Assembly: GCA_918026815.1 (NCBI GenBank)
Contig: CAKJVC010000192.1
Location: forward strand, 62,001 to 126,000
Source of the DNA: Chalara sp. BL73
Taxonomy: Eukaryota > Ascomycota > Leotiomycetes > Helotiales
DNA length: 64,000 bases
Reading direction: 5' to 3'
The translations under genes and the position numbers were made by a program. Below are positions 41,701 to 52,397 of this stretch, piece after piece. Under the pieces are notes generated by a model. The model ran no database searches. It saw only the letters and a list, made by a program, of their open reading frames with translations, and was not told where the DNA came from. Positions within the stretch are counted from its first letter, which is position 1. Every line of letters starts with the position of its first letter.

Positions 41701-44700
41701 ATGTTCTCACCGATGGTATGTGGGAAGGAAACAAAAACATAGATCAGTGTTTGGATATACTTGAAAAGGACCTTAATTGCCTTGAAAATGATGATTCGAG
41801 TTCTGGAGTACAGTTTATTACCTTCGGTGATGACCCTATAGGAAGAGAGCACTTGGCTCGGATGGATAATGAGCTTCGCGGGTAGGTTGATTGAAAAAAT
41901 ATCAAATGACTAGCTTCTTCAAGAAAGCACGCTAACTATCGCCCAGAAACAACTTTGACGTCACGCCATCTTCAGGAAATATTTGGAAAATGTTATTTGG
42001 AGTTGGAAGCGATAAAGTTGGCCAGCGAAGATGTCGTTCTTTAATGCGTCTTCCAACATTAAAGAATCCCTTAAGGCGGATGTCAACTGCATTTTCACTC
42101 AAGTCAGCAGGATCAAGGCATGGGGCGGATCGAACTGACACTGTCGTGGTGACTGATCGTCCTAAGCCTAGACGCCAGCTTCCAAGTTATGGGCTATTTG
42201 AATGGACAAGCTCTCCCTCCTCAACCATGGAGTATATTGCATCATTCCTCCCCCGATCTCTCAAAATACTAACTTGACCCATTTTAGTTTCGTTTTTATT
42301 CACGGGCTCGATGGTGATAGAGAAAAGGACTGGATTGTGCGCGGGAGAGGTTCCACGTATTCACACAACTGGCCGAAAGATCTACTGTCGTCTCAATTTC
42401 CACATGCTAGGCTCTTGACTTATGGTTATGATTCTACACCATGGCGCTCGCCAAACCCGCTCAAAGATATAATCAAGATCCAAGCTTGTGTTTTACTTGA
42501 CAACCTTTATCAAATTCGGGTGCGGAATCCGGAGCGACCAGTAATCATGATTGCACAAGGGGCTGGCGTTCTTCTAGTAAAAAGTGCGCTCCTCCAGTCA
42601 CATCTCACGTTCGGTCCGGATTCAACAAAAGAAGAGGCAATCAAGCTGTCTACTACTGGTCTGATTCTGCTGGAGCCTCCGGATATACAGCATACGGACG
42701 AATCAGTTCTAGCTGTATTAGAGTCGCATGGACATGGAAGCGTTAGTAACAATTCTAGAAAATCCATATTCCGAGATGTAACTTGGCTGAAACTTCAACT
42801 GGAATCTTTCCGGAGCATATCTGGCTCTTTCTCTTTCTTCTGCTTTCATAGCCGCAAAGCAGGAGCCCATAAACAACATTTACCCTTCGTAGTAAGTCCT
42901 TCGCAATTTGTACTAGCAGTTTATTGAATACTTCCAGCCTGCAACTGCAACCAGTTCGCCAAACGCTCATACCAAACAAATGTCGCCAAGGATCTCTGAC
43001 CACGCTGGGCAGCTTCTTGAGGAACCAAAACAAATAGATAATGCCTCATATTCTACGTATACAACTCAAGCCAATGAATGCTTCGAAGTTGATCGAATCA
43101 ACGAGTTCCAAGGCGAAGATGATCGAGACTATCAGGCGATCATTAGGGCTTTTGAAGCTCTGTCAAGGGAGGCTGCCGAGAAAAGCAGACGTAATTGGGC
43201 AATCTACGAAATGGAGAGAGGTAAATTTCAGTAACCTAGATTTATATAGAGCTTCTGGTGGCTAATTCATTCAACTTAGCGTATGCGGAGACTCAAGATG
43301 CAGGGTTCAACGACTCGGAGCTCGTTAGAATTCATCCGCCACGAAACGAACACTTTACTGGCCGACATGCCGACTTGGATTCTATACGTGCCGCAATTTT
43401 CAGTGATGCCAAAGGCACGCCACCCAAGGCCTTCTCCTCTACAGTTGAAATATACGGCGTTGGAGGAATTGGGAAAACACAGCTTGCACTTGAATTTATT
43501 CATCGATACAAGTCTAAGTTTTCCATGATCCTTTGGATTGACGCGCAAAGCCGTGCCTCAGTACAAAAGTCTTTTTCCAAAATCGACCGTACTCTGTCAC
43601 GAAATCGGGTTACTAATGTAATGACCACTCAAGGTTCTAGACTCAATATTAGTGGATCCGCAGATTCGACGAGTGGTGTTGATTCTGTGAGAAGTTTGAC
43701 TTTAACACGGAAAGCAGAGCCACAGGGGCTACCGTCTTGCTCCACCGACCTGGTAAAGGCTTGGTTGGCAAAAGAAAATAATGACCGGTGGCTAATGGTC
43801 TTTGATGGCGCAGATGACGAGAAAAAGTCATGGATTCAAGATTTTCTCCCGAACACCAAGAATGGCCATATCTTGATTACGAGCCGCCATCGGGATCTCC
43901 TAAGGTACAGCACTAGAGTACGACTAGGCCCCATGACGGAGGAAGATTCTGTGAAGCTTCTGTTGTCTTCTTGTCCTGATAGTAGGCTGTGGCCCATTTT
44001 ATATTCTCTCCCAAAACTGACAAATGATTAGGCGAAGAAAGGCCGGCATTGGAACTTGTGAAGACGTTGGACTGCATTCCATTAGCTATAGCACAAGCAG
44101 GTAGCTATATCGCGTCAACCAAAATGACCACTGGGGATTATCTCAGCCGGCTCAAAGAAACGAGACCTCAGGATTGGGATGAATATGCAACACGTATGAA
44201 AATGCTCTTCTCAACTTCAGTCGATGAGGTGTTCGAAAGTTCTTACCAAGAAGTCAAAGCCAAGGACCCTGGCGCTCTAGATTTACTCATTCTATGTTCA
44301 TTTCTGGCAGCAGAAAACATTCCAGGTGTTGTTCTTGAGGCTGGTTCAAATCGATCAGGTATTTATTCTGACCTTCAGTGAAATTGCAGAATTAACAAAG
44401 AACAGGACGTCGTGTCGATGACATGGTTGATACCTTGTTTAACAATGGCTTTGGGCATCGCGAAGAGAACCTACAAGGCTTTCGGATGCACAGCTTGGTG
44501 CAGTCATGGATCAGGCAACACCTGAGTCCCGAAAAGCAAGAAGCGCTCGTCAGTAGAGCTCTCACTACCCTTGCCACTGTAGTGGAGTCCAAACGATCCA
44601 GAGACGTGAAAGTTTTGCAAGGTTTAGAAAAGCTGCTTCTGGGGCATATAATTGCATGTCTCTCCCGAGCTGAAAATATCACGCATTGCGATGTCAGCTG

Positions 44701-45679
44701 GTGTGTCTTGGGGAATATTTGCAAACAGCAGAAACGATATATCGAGGCTGTTATACTCTACCAAAACGGCCTCTCGGATCCAGACATCGCCAAGAAAAGA
44801 GATTGTACTCAACGACAACATCTTGGCTATGAGCTTGGATTATTGTACCAGTTACAAGGAAGGCATTATGATGCTGTGGAAAAGTACGAAGAAATCCTGG
44901 AAGAATGCAACCGAGATCCTCCAGGTAAAGATAGCCTCCACCTTCGTGGACAGTTTCTCCTTGACATATACAAGGCCCTGTCATCTGTTCATACACGCAT
45001 TGGGGGACTGGCTCAATCTGAGGAAATTTTGATGGGAGGCGTTTTGAAGCTCGAGAAGCTCTTCGGAACTAACAGCATTCAAACACTGCAGCTGTTGGAT
45101 ACCTCTGCAGCAGAGTTTTACGACCAGGGAGACTACGCACAGGCAGAAGAGCTCTTCAAATGGATCGTCTCGGCTCAAATCCAAACACTAGGCATTGTTC
45201 ATCCAAGGACTATACACGCGCAAGAAAAGCTCGCCAGAGTCTACTTCCAACGAGACAAATTTGAAGATGCAGAAATGCTCTGCCAACAATACCTTTCTGG
45301 TCTCGAAAAATTCCTCGATGCCCAGCACCCCACCATCCTCCAACAAGTCCTCTTCCTCGGCCGTATCCACACCAAGCTGCATAAGTTCTCAGAAGCAGAA
45401 GCGAGTTTCTGCCGTGCAGTCAAAGGGTACGAGGTCCTAGGTCTCCAGCATCCAGAAACTCTTAATGCAAGAGAGGAGCTAGCGATGTGTTTTGAGGCCC
45501 AACAAAAGTTGAAGGAAGCACATGGGGTGTATATGCAGGTTATGTTTGGGCGCGAGGATGGGAAGGATCCGAGGATTAAGGAGACGTTGAGGAGGCTGCT
45601 ACCGCTTATGGAGAGAATGGGGATGAAGGAGGAGGCGAGACAGTTGGTGGTGCAGTGGAGCAATGGGTTTAGGGAGTAG
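38723..45679 (+). CDS. Giant NLR: kinase - vWA - alpha/beta-hydrolase - NB-ARC - TPR
   Basis: Twelve exons join in frame to 2,115 aa: 38723-39490, 39541-39887, 39933-40090, 40153-41034, 41111-41307, 41361-41881, 41947-42231, 42288-42891, 42938-43220, 43280-43981, 44032-44358, 44406-45679. Modules: kinase-like, with beta-3 Lys in FVLKSYN (268), catalytic LDVKP (D376), DFS (401-403) and DIWSLGCV (440); vWA-like, with IIDDAASM (787-794) and VLTDGMW; alpha/beta-hydrolase, with FIHGLDG (about 1057), where the usual GHSLGG elbow is AQGAGV (1142-1147), so the nucleophile Ser is lost; NB-ARC, with P-loop GVGGIGKT (1408-1415), WLMVFDGADD, ILITSRHRDL and CIPLAIAQAG; then TPRs (about 1750-2105). The vWA-hydrolase junction sits on a 56-nt intron with a perfect TACTAAC branch. 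A two-gene reading is possible but less likely. Confidence 0.8.
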
Positions 45680-47488
45680 AGTGTAGCAGGGTCGAGTAGA
45701 CGTTCATGAGTTTACTTTATCGTTTGGGTAACTTCCTTGGTTTTTGTAGATGCAGTGGTTCTCGGGGCAATTGGGGATTCGTAGGTACGACTTTGTTTAC
45801 TTAGAAAGCCAGAATTTTATATCTATGACCGGACGAAGAAAATTAAGGTAACATCATGCAGCATGTGTTAGCAACACCCACCTACCGCATGAAATACATA
45901 AGTACCTTGCGGCAAGGACGTAAAATAAAGTAATAAGATATAATAAATAACCAAATTTCAAATCCTAAATCCCAAATTAGATCGATTTACAACTTGCAAA
46001 TCCATAGAGGCAAATAACAATGGGAAATAATAGGACATCATAAATCGCAATCGGAAATCGATGCATAACAAGCTTGGAGATTTTTTACTTTCTTAATATT
46101 TCTAATCTGAAGATATCACTAACGTAGGTAAGCATGGCGGAGAGGCTGAATAGGCACAGAATTGAGATGATTTAAGGGCAAAATAGACGTTTATTTAACA
46201 ACAAAGAAAATAAAGGAAGGGGTAGAACGGTGATATACGCCTTGGTTAGGCGCTTTGAGAAGGAAGTCAACGGCAATAGAAGCCTGCTCGTTAGTAACAA
46301 GTAGTCCACGTGATTCCAGTTGTTGTTCCGATACAGGTTCTTGGTGGCTCCGTGGACTATATGCACCTTCTCCGACGAAAATTACTTGGCTTTCTTGTAT
46401 TTATGATATCGAAACTACTATTCGGAATCTCCTCTTGTTGGTCAAAGCGCCGGCGCTTGGTTGAGAAGCCAGCGTCGTCGATGATGTCGTTATTTAACGT
46501 CATCGAGGCTGTAAATCGCATGCTAAAGTGTTGTTTGCTTATTTATTCTATGTTTTATCTTTTATAAACAAACAGATCACGAGAAAAGAAACAAGTACCG
46601 CAGGTTTATGTAAATATGTAAAATAGGAATTTTGCTATGCTATCATTATACTTGAGATTAAAAGTCGTGAAAACAGGCCACGAAGATATGTATGCATTAA
46701 CGCAGCATTTAAGATTGGGCTTCTTTGCAAACCTGTCAGCCAGCTTGATTCTGCAGCTGTTAAATAGAAGCGAAGAGTAAAAAATTGTTTGCCTGATCCA
46801 AATCACATGGGCCATGGCCTAGGCAATAATATACCAAATATAAAGCTACCATTATAATCTCAGACGACAATTGAGCTCACCAAAGTCCATTTCCGTCTTT
46901 GGACCTGAGCAGTGACTGCTTTAACTTGAGCTGAGCCTTGAGTCTTGGGCATGCTAATGGGTCAGCTGGATCACGCTCCCTTGAGAGTCGGTTACAATTA
47001 CTATATTATTCATATATAGAATTTTGCAAATCCTACCGCCTGTAATATGACTACCTCTTTGAGCCTGTTAAGATGTCGTGACCGTGTCCCTTCTCGCTCT
47101 CTGTCATACTTATTAAGGGAGCCCGACTTGGGTCCCCTTCTAGTCCGTCCTACGTGACTCGATGGGTTTATTCAGCCGCGGAGGCCTGCTCAAACCCTCG
47201 AACCTCCTCAACTCCCTAAACAGCTCAATTCGTAGACGAATATACGACTTCATTTTTCTAAGAGCTTGTTTAGCTTTCCTCGCTATTTTAGCAGTATTGT
47301 TTGGATATCTACTGGCGTTTTATTATCTGAAACAGGTTAAGTAAGCCGGTAAGCCCCAAGGCTTAACGCTTCCTGCCGTGCAGCCGCAGTGACAACTCAT
47401 CATGAGTTATACAGGCAGATTTAAATCAGCCTAGGCGCAAATTATATGTAGATATGTAGGGTCACAACCTCAGACCGCAAATCTTTTA

Positions 47489-47521
<33 letters not shown>

Positions 47522-47560
47522 TTTTGGGGTCTATGACCTCAGCTTCTACTTCGACAGAGC
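45680..47560. other. Intergenic region, AT-rich, with 21-base A run
   Basis: No gene is called. A minus-strand stretch near 46.35-46.52 kb reads as a possible decayed coding tail. A 60-codon plus-strand frame (47162-47344) has one hydrophobic segment (RACLAFLAILAVLFGYLLAF) but no other support. A homopolymer of 21 A (47501-47521) lies 40 bp upstream of the HET gene start. Confidence 0.35.
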
Positions 47561-49471
47561 ATGTCGCGTTATGAATATAAGCCCCTGGATCCGAGCAGAA
47601 GAGAGTTCCGGCTCCTTCATATCCTGCCAGAAAATGATCCGACGCTAGACCACGCTTCCTCGGCCGCTCCTGTTCGGTGTACTGTAATCCACGCCAGTCT
47701 GGACGATGCGCCAGAGTACAATGCACTTTCGTACACCTGGGGCGATGCTTCCATCACAGTTCCTATTCTCGTCGATGGAATCGAGTTCCGAGCGACGTCG
47801 AATCTCGAAGTGGGGCTTCGCCACCTGAGAAGGAAGGACCAGATGGTGACCCTTTGGGTTGACTTGCTGTGTATTAATCAAACTAACATCCCGGAGAAGA
47901 ACGTCCAGCTAGGGCAGATGCGGGAAATCTATTTACAAGCAAAGTCGGTGATCGCGTGGTTAGGTCCATCGTATGAGAGTTCCGAGCTGGCGATGAAGTG
48001 GATCCAGGACTATGGTGGACGTTCGCATCAGTTGAACATTGGGGGTGTCGGAGGACCACGACTTATTTCCCTTCTCGATGCTCTCGACGGGCTTGATACG
48101 CCAAGTGATGAACTTGTAGATGAGGAAGCGGTGCTCTTCGCTGCTGATCTCAAAGAGCAGCTTTTGCCTGCCAATTTATGGCACGCGGATCTGATCACGG
48201 CACTTCTGAAGCTGTTTAGGCGCGGCTATTGGAGCCGAATCTGGATTGTCCAGGAACTGGTAAGCGCCTCGAATCTGATCTTTGTATGTGGGAGTGATAC
48301 GGCTTCGGACAAATCCCTCTACGCTGCCTTGAGACTGCTGCGGAATTTCACCCAGTATCAGAACCTGAAATGGGATCGCATGGTCCAAGAGACGCATTTT
48401 GTGAAGCCGAGTGACGTTTCTTTAACGGCAATCAAAACAGACCGACCAATAAACATGTTGAAGTTCAGGAAAACTGCTCATCCGGCTCCGCTGATACACC
48501 TCATACGTTCTTTCCGATTCTTCAGCTCCACAGATCCAAGGGACAAAGTATTTGCCTTGCTGGGGATCTCAAGAGATGCGGAGGTGCTCGGTCTCCGTGC
48601 AGATTACAATAAGACGTGCGAACAGGTTTATACTGATACGACGAGAAAATTGATACATGCCGGGTACTTCGATATCTTGGGAATCGTCCATTTCCCTAAG
48701 AATGTACCGAGTCTGCAATCTTGGGTCCCAGATTTGTCTAGGACAGGCTATCGAGCCCCGTTACAGGAGCGATCGCTTGAGCGCAGAGGCCCACCTGGAT
48801 TGACTCGGCTAGAACCAAGGTTCTTTGCATCTGCTACGAAGGAGAAGGTTGTGTTGAGACGCGAGAACACGATGGATCTAAATGTGCCCCTCTCCCTTCA
48901 TGCGGTGCGGGTTGGGAAGATCGAACAAGTAGGAATGCATTGGGAAAACGAGGGAGGTATAGGCAGATGGCTGCATGAGCTGCAAAGACTATCGCAGCTC
49001 AACAATCTCATAAATGATGAGGATGAGGAGGTGGCGAAGCGTCGGGCGTATGCTGTTTGGCGGACAGCGGTTGCTGACCAAGAGATTCGACAAGGGGTTA
49101 GGAAACCGAGACTGGCAGATGAAAAAGTTCACACTGCGTACGAGGCGTTCAAAGAGGTTGATTTGAATCATGTGGGTGAGAAGGCTCTGCAAGATATAGG
49201 TCTAAGTTTTTATTGCGAGTGGTTGCAGTCTGTGTCGAAAGGCAAGCGTCCTCTCCTCGGTGAAGGAGGACATTTAGGGATAGGTCCAAGTGAGAGTGAG
49301 CCTGGAGACATTGTATTTGTGCTGCTCGGATCAGACTTGCCATTTATCATGCGGAAGAAAAACGATACGTCCGGGAGGATGCAGATCATCGGAGAAGCAT
49401 ACCTGGATGGAATTATGGATGGTGAGGTGATGGAGAAGAATCCCGTGATTGAGACGATTGACCTTTGCTAG
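47561..49471 (+). CDS. HET-domain protein (het-6/OR-like)
   Basis: An intact, intronless 636-aa protein. The HET domain has its usual three blocks: EYNALSYTWGD (about residue 50), LWVDLLCINQTN (about 102-113) with NVQLGQMREIYLQAKSVIAW, and RGYWSRIWIVQEL (about 224-236). The DPRDKVFALLGI segment and a C-terminal GDIVFVLLGSDLPFIM block mark it as the longer het-6/OR type. HET proteins trigger cell death on non-self recognition in filamentous ascomycetes; this one has no attached NB domain. It sits 1.9 kb beyond the NLR in the same direction, so it is part of the allorecognition island. The start is the first ATG and gives a normal N-terminus (YKPLDPSRREFRLLHI). Confidence 0.93.
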   Translation: MSRYEYKPLDPSRREFRLLHILPENDPTLDHASSAAPVRCTVIHASLDDAPEYNALSYTWGDASITVPILVDGIEFRATSNLEVGLRHLRRKDQMVTLWVDLLCINQTNIPEKNVQLGQMREIYLQAKSVIAWLGPSYESSELAMKWIQDYGGRSHQLNIGGVGGPRLISLLDALDGLDTPSDELVDEEAVLFAADLKEQLLPANLWHADLITALLKLFRRGYWSRIWIVQELVSASNLIFVCGSDTASDKSLYAALRLLRNFTQYQNLKWDRMVQETHFVKPSDVSLTAIKTDRPINMLKFRKTAHPAPLIHLIRSFRFFSSTDPRDKVFALLGISRDAEVLGLRADYNKTCEQVYTDTTRKLIHAGYFDILGIVHFPKNVPSLQSWVPDLSRTGYRAPLQERSLERRGPPGLTRLEPRFFASATKEKVVLRRENTMDLNVPLSLHAVRVGKIEQVGMHWENEGGIGRWLHELQRLSQLNNLINDEDEEVAKRRAYAVWRTAVADQEIRQGVRKPRLADEKVHTAYEAFKEVDLNHVGEKALQDIGLSFYCEWLQSVSKGKRPLLGEGGHLGIGPSESEPGDIVFVLLGSDLPFIMRKKNDTSGRMQIIGEAYLDGIMDGEVMEKNPVIETIDLC

Positions 49472-50854
49472 GGGTTGTAAGGAGTTGGGGTAGCATATCT
49501 TAAAAGTTTGTTTTGAGGAAATATGATGGTTCAATTGTTTTCTTTGCTCACTTAGCGTTGTCGATGCATGGAGTTACGAAGTTATCCAGTTACTTGATTG
49601 AGCTTGACAACCAACCCCCTGTAAACTCTAAATCGAAATAATGAATGAGAGACTTCCTCCTCCTTTGTTATAATTTATATGAAGAGACTATTCTGTCAAA
49701 AAAGGCATTATGCTTTACCTTCATTTCCGAAAAGCTGGCCTCGCCAATGTAAACAGACGCTCCAGGCCGGTTATCATGTAATATATTGTTTACCGTCATG
49801 ACTTCTCACTAAGAAACCACAAAACAGCGTCAGTATATAATAGGCCGTACAAAAAACACTTATCAATTCTATTTTCATTGATATATATCTCCTTGAATGC
49901 GCTAAACAAGGATTGGTTATGGTCAAACTGAGACTTGGAAAGCCAACAAAAATTTATCCCAACCTCATGTTCGTCCCACGGACAGACAACTAGATCATTC
50001 AGCGCTGCAGGTGCTGAGCAATTTCTTCAGGCATTGTTGTATGCTCTTTCCAAAAATAGCCTTTGTATTCTGGCAAGACAAACAGTTCCCGACTCCCGAG
50101 GGCAAACCCTTCGATCTGGACAAGGTATTGTGCTGCGCAGAGTGGAGTAGCAAGAATTCCGGCAGCGAGGAAACTTATGAGTTACGGGAGGTACTTCGAA
50201 TCGTCATTGCGGAGGATATCGTACAAGCCTGGCCCAACAGATATCATAGCGATGGCGTTTGACGTGCCTTTCTGTCATGTCTGAGAGTACTTGAAATCCA
50301 TACTTTGAGAGCCGACTCCAAAAGCTCTTTGCGCGTCAGGGTCTCCTTGAGGAGGTAAGAGCCTGAAAGGGATACCGTGGTATGGATTTGGGGGTTTTCG
50401 CAGACTAAATTTGGCGAATTGCCCTCAGGTTAGCCTAACACTCTCCCTGTGGTATTGGAAAGCGAAGGCTGCTCGTTACCAATGTGTGCGATCTGAGAAA
50501 TGGTACTGGTGTTGTGTAGAGTGGATTACAAATAGGATGTGAGATGATTTTGCCGGGTTTGACCGCCTTCCAAATAGGGTATGGCGCTGGCCAAGTTTCT
50601 GCTCCCAGAACACCAGTTTCAACCTTCAGGTCAAATCAAAGGCGATATCACCTCACGGCTTCAAGGAGATGCCGAATATTCAGTGGCACGGTGAGAGAGA
50701 TGAGTACCTCCAAAGTTGAACCTAATTCGCTCTCACACCTGGTAAATATATGAAACAGCTTGCTGTCTTCCGTCTCATGATCCCATCTGTAATATCTATC
50801 CCTTTCGACCTCTCGTGAGATAATCGATAACTAACATTGGAGGAAGATTAGAAA
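49472..50854. other. Intergenic region
   Basis: An open stretch at 50011-50262 (FPKIAFVFWQDKQFPTPEGK, then ETYELREVLRIVIAED) has codon-like content but no family I can name and no convincing neighbours. It may be a gene remnant. Otherwise no coding signal. Confidence 0.35.
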
Positions 50855-52397
50855 ATGGCGGTTCTCGACAGGAGTTATAAGGTATGATTCTCAGATAATA
50901 TTCTGTGCGTTTCTGATGTGGGCAGAGAGCCGTCGAGCTCACTAGAGCTCGGGTTCGGGAGCGAAGGTCCAGCGTCCCTGGAAAACCTCCCCCTGGCATA
51001 CAATCTATGCCACGACTGAATGGGGGGCCTCGTTTGACCGGGCTGCCAAGCATTTATGGGATGAGGGAATGGCTGGGTGAACTTGGTCATTCAGTATTTT
51101 TCATCTTTCCGCACCTAGATCATGCTGACTTCAACAGGCTGAGGATATCAATAGACTGAACGTGATTCACGTTGCTGGTACGAAAGGTAAAGGAAGCACA
51201 TGTGCATTCATCGAGTCTTTTCTACGAAGTCACGGTAAGAGGACCGGATTTCCAAGTAAAACAGGACTTTACACTTCACCCCACCTCATTTACCCAGAAG
51301 AGCGAATAAGGATCAACTTCCAGCCTTTATCACGGAACCTCTTCGCGAAGTATTTCTTTGAAGTAGAAGATGTTCTTTCAGAAGGCGAAGGTAGGAGACC
51401 TCGCTACCTTCAGCTATTCTTTATCTTCGCCCTCCATGTATTTATACGGGAAGGCGTTGATGCAGCGATCATCGAGACCCACCACGGCGGAGAATATGAC
51501 TCCACGAACATCGTTAAAAAGCCTATCGTTACCTGCGTCACAACTCTTGGACTCGATCATGTTGAACAACTTGGATCTTCCCTGGAGAGTATAGCCTGGC
51601 ACAAATCTGGCATCTTCAAGTCTGGCGCTCGAGCTGTTGTAGCTCCAGCTGTACCCGAAGCAACATCTATGCTTCAAAATCGCGCAGTGGAAAAGGGTGC
51701 TGCACTAGAATTCGCAGAAAGAGATCCTGCATTACCAGATGGAGCAATCCAGATCAAGCCCGATATTCTGCGCACAAATTGCTCCGTAGCCATCTCAGCG
51801 GCCCGTGCATTTCTCGAGGAAATGTCAGGTGAGAAACCATCTCTCTTGAGCGATACAGATATTATCGAAAGTATCAGACAATGGACTTGGCCGGGGCGTT
51901 TCCAGATCGAGATCGAGGGCCAGAACACCTGGTATCTAGACGGGGCTCATAACGACATCAGCCTCACTGCTGCAGCTGAGTGGTTCCTCTCCCACGCCCA
52001 ATCTTCCGCCTCCCCCAAGATCCTCATTTTTGCTCAAATAAGTCATGTTCGAAAAGGCGGTCCTGTCGTCGAATGCCTAGCTCGGGCTTTGCAAGGAAAA
52101 TTAGACCATGTGATTTTCACCACTTATCGACGAGACGAAGATTTCCCAGAAGGGAGAAGCGAGAAAGAATTTAATATTGACGAGTTGCAGAAGGTATATG
52201 TGGAGGCTTGGAAGCAGATACACCCTACTACTGAGATTCTGGTCGAACGCACAATTGAGAGCGCACTTGAAGCTGCAAGGAGGATTGGGAAGGAGAGTGG
52301 TGATGGTGGGATGCAGACTCTCATTACTGGAAGTCAGCATTTAGTGGGACCTGCCCTAGCGCTTATCAGACCACCACCAACGGAAGAAGTGGTATAG
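50855..52397 (+). CDS. Folylpolyglutamate synthase-like Mur ligase
   Basis: Three exons (50855-50881, 50926-51093, 51138-52397) give 484 aa. Family marks: a substrate-binding N-terminus ending in NRLNVIHVAGTKGKGSTCAF (P-loop GTKGKGST at residues 79-86), TGLYTSPHL, the HHGGEYDSTN segment, GLDHVEQLGSSLESIAWHKS, and WPGRFQIE...WYLDGAHNDIS. These enzymes add glutamates to folates in an ATP-dependent reaction. The usual ExGxGGxYDxTN here reads ETHHGGEYDSTN, and the N-terminus is shorter than in the housekeeping enzyme, so it may be a paralogue with an altered substrate. Both introns are 44 nt; the second uses GTATTT. Confidence 0.85.

Noticed and set aside
42202..42927. Separate hydrolase gene starting at ATG 42202 (MDKLSLL)
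   Set aside because: That frame reads through a good intron (GTATAT...TACTAAC...TAG). Splicing joins the upstream vWA frame to the hydrolase instead.
47162..47344. 60-codon frame with one membrane segment
   Set aside because: Too short and without homology clues or clear expression signals; noted under the intergenic entry only.
49935..50284. Overlapping 69-83 codon frames
   Set aside because: One frame looks codon-like, but no family could be named and no exon structure found.
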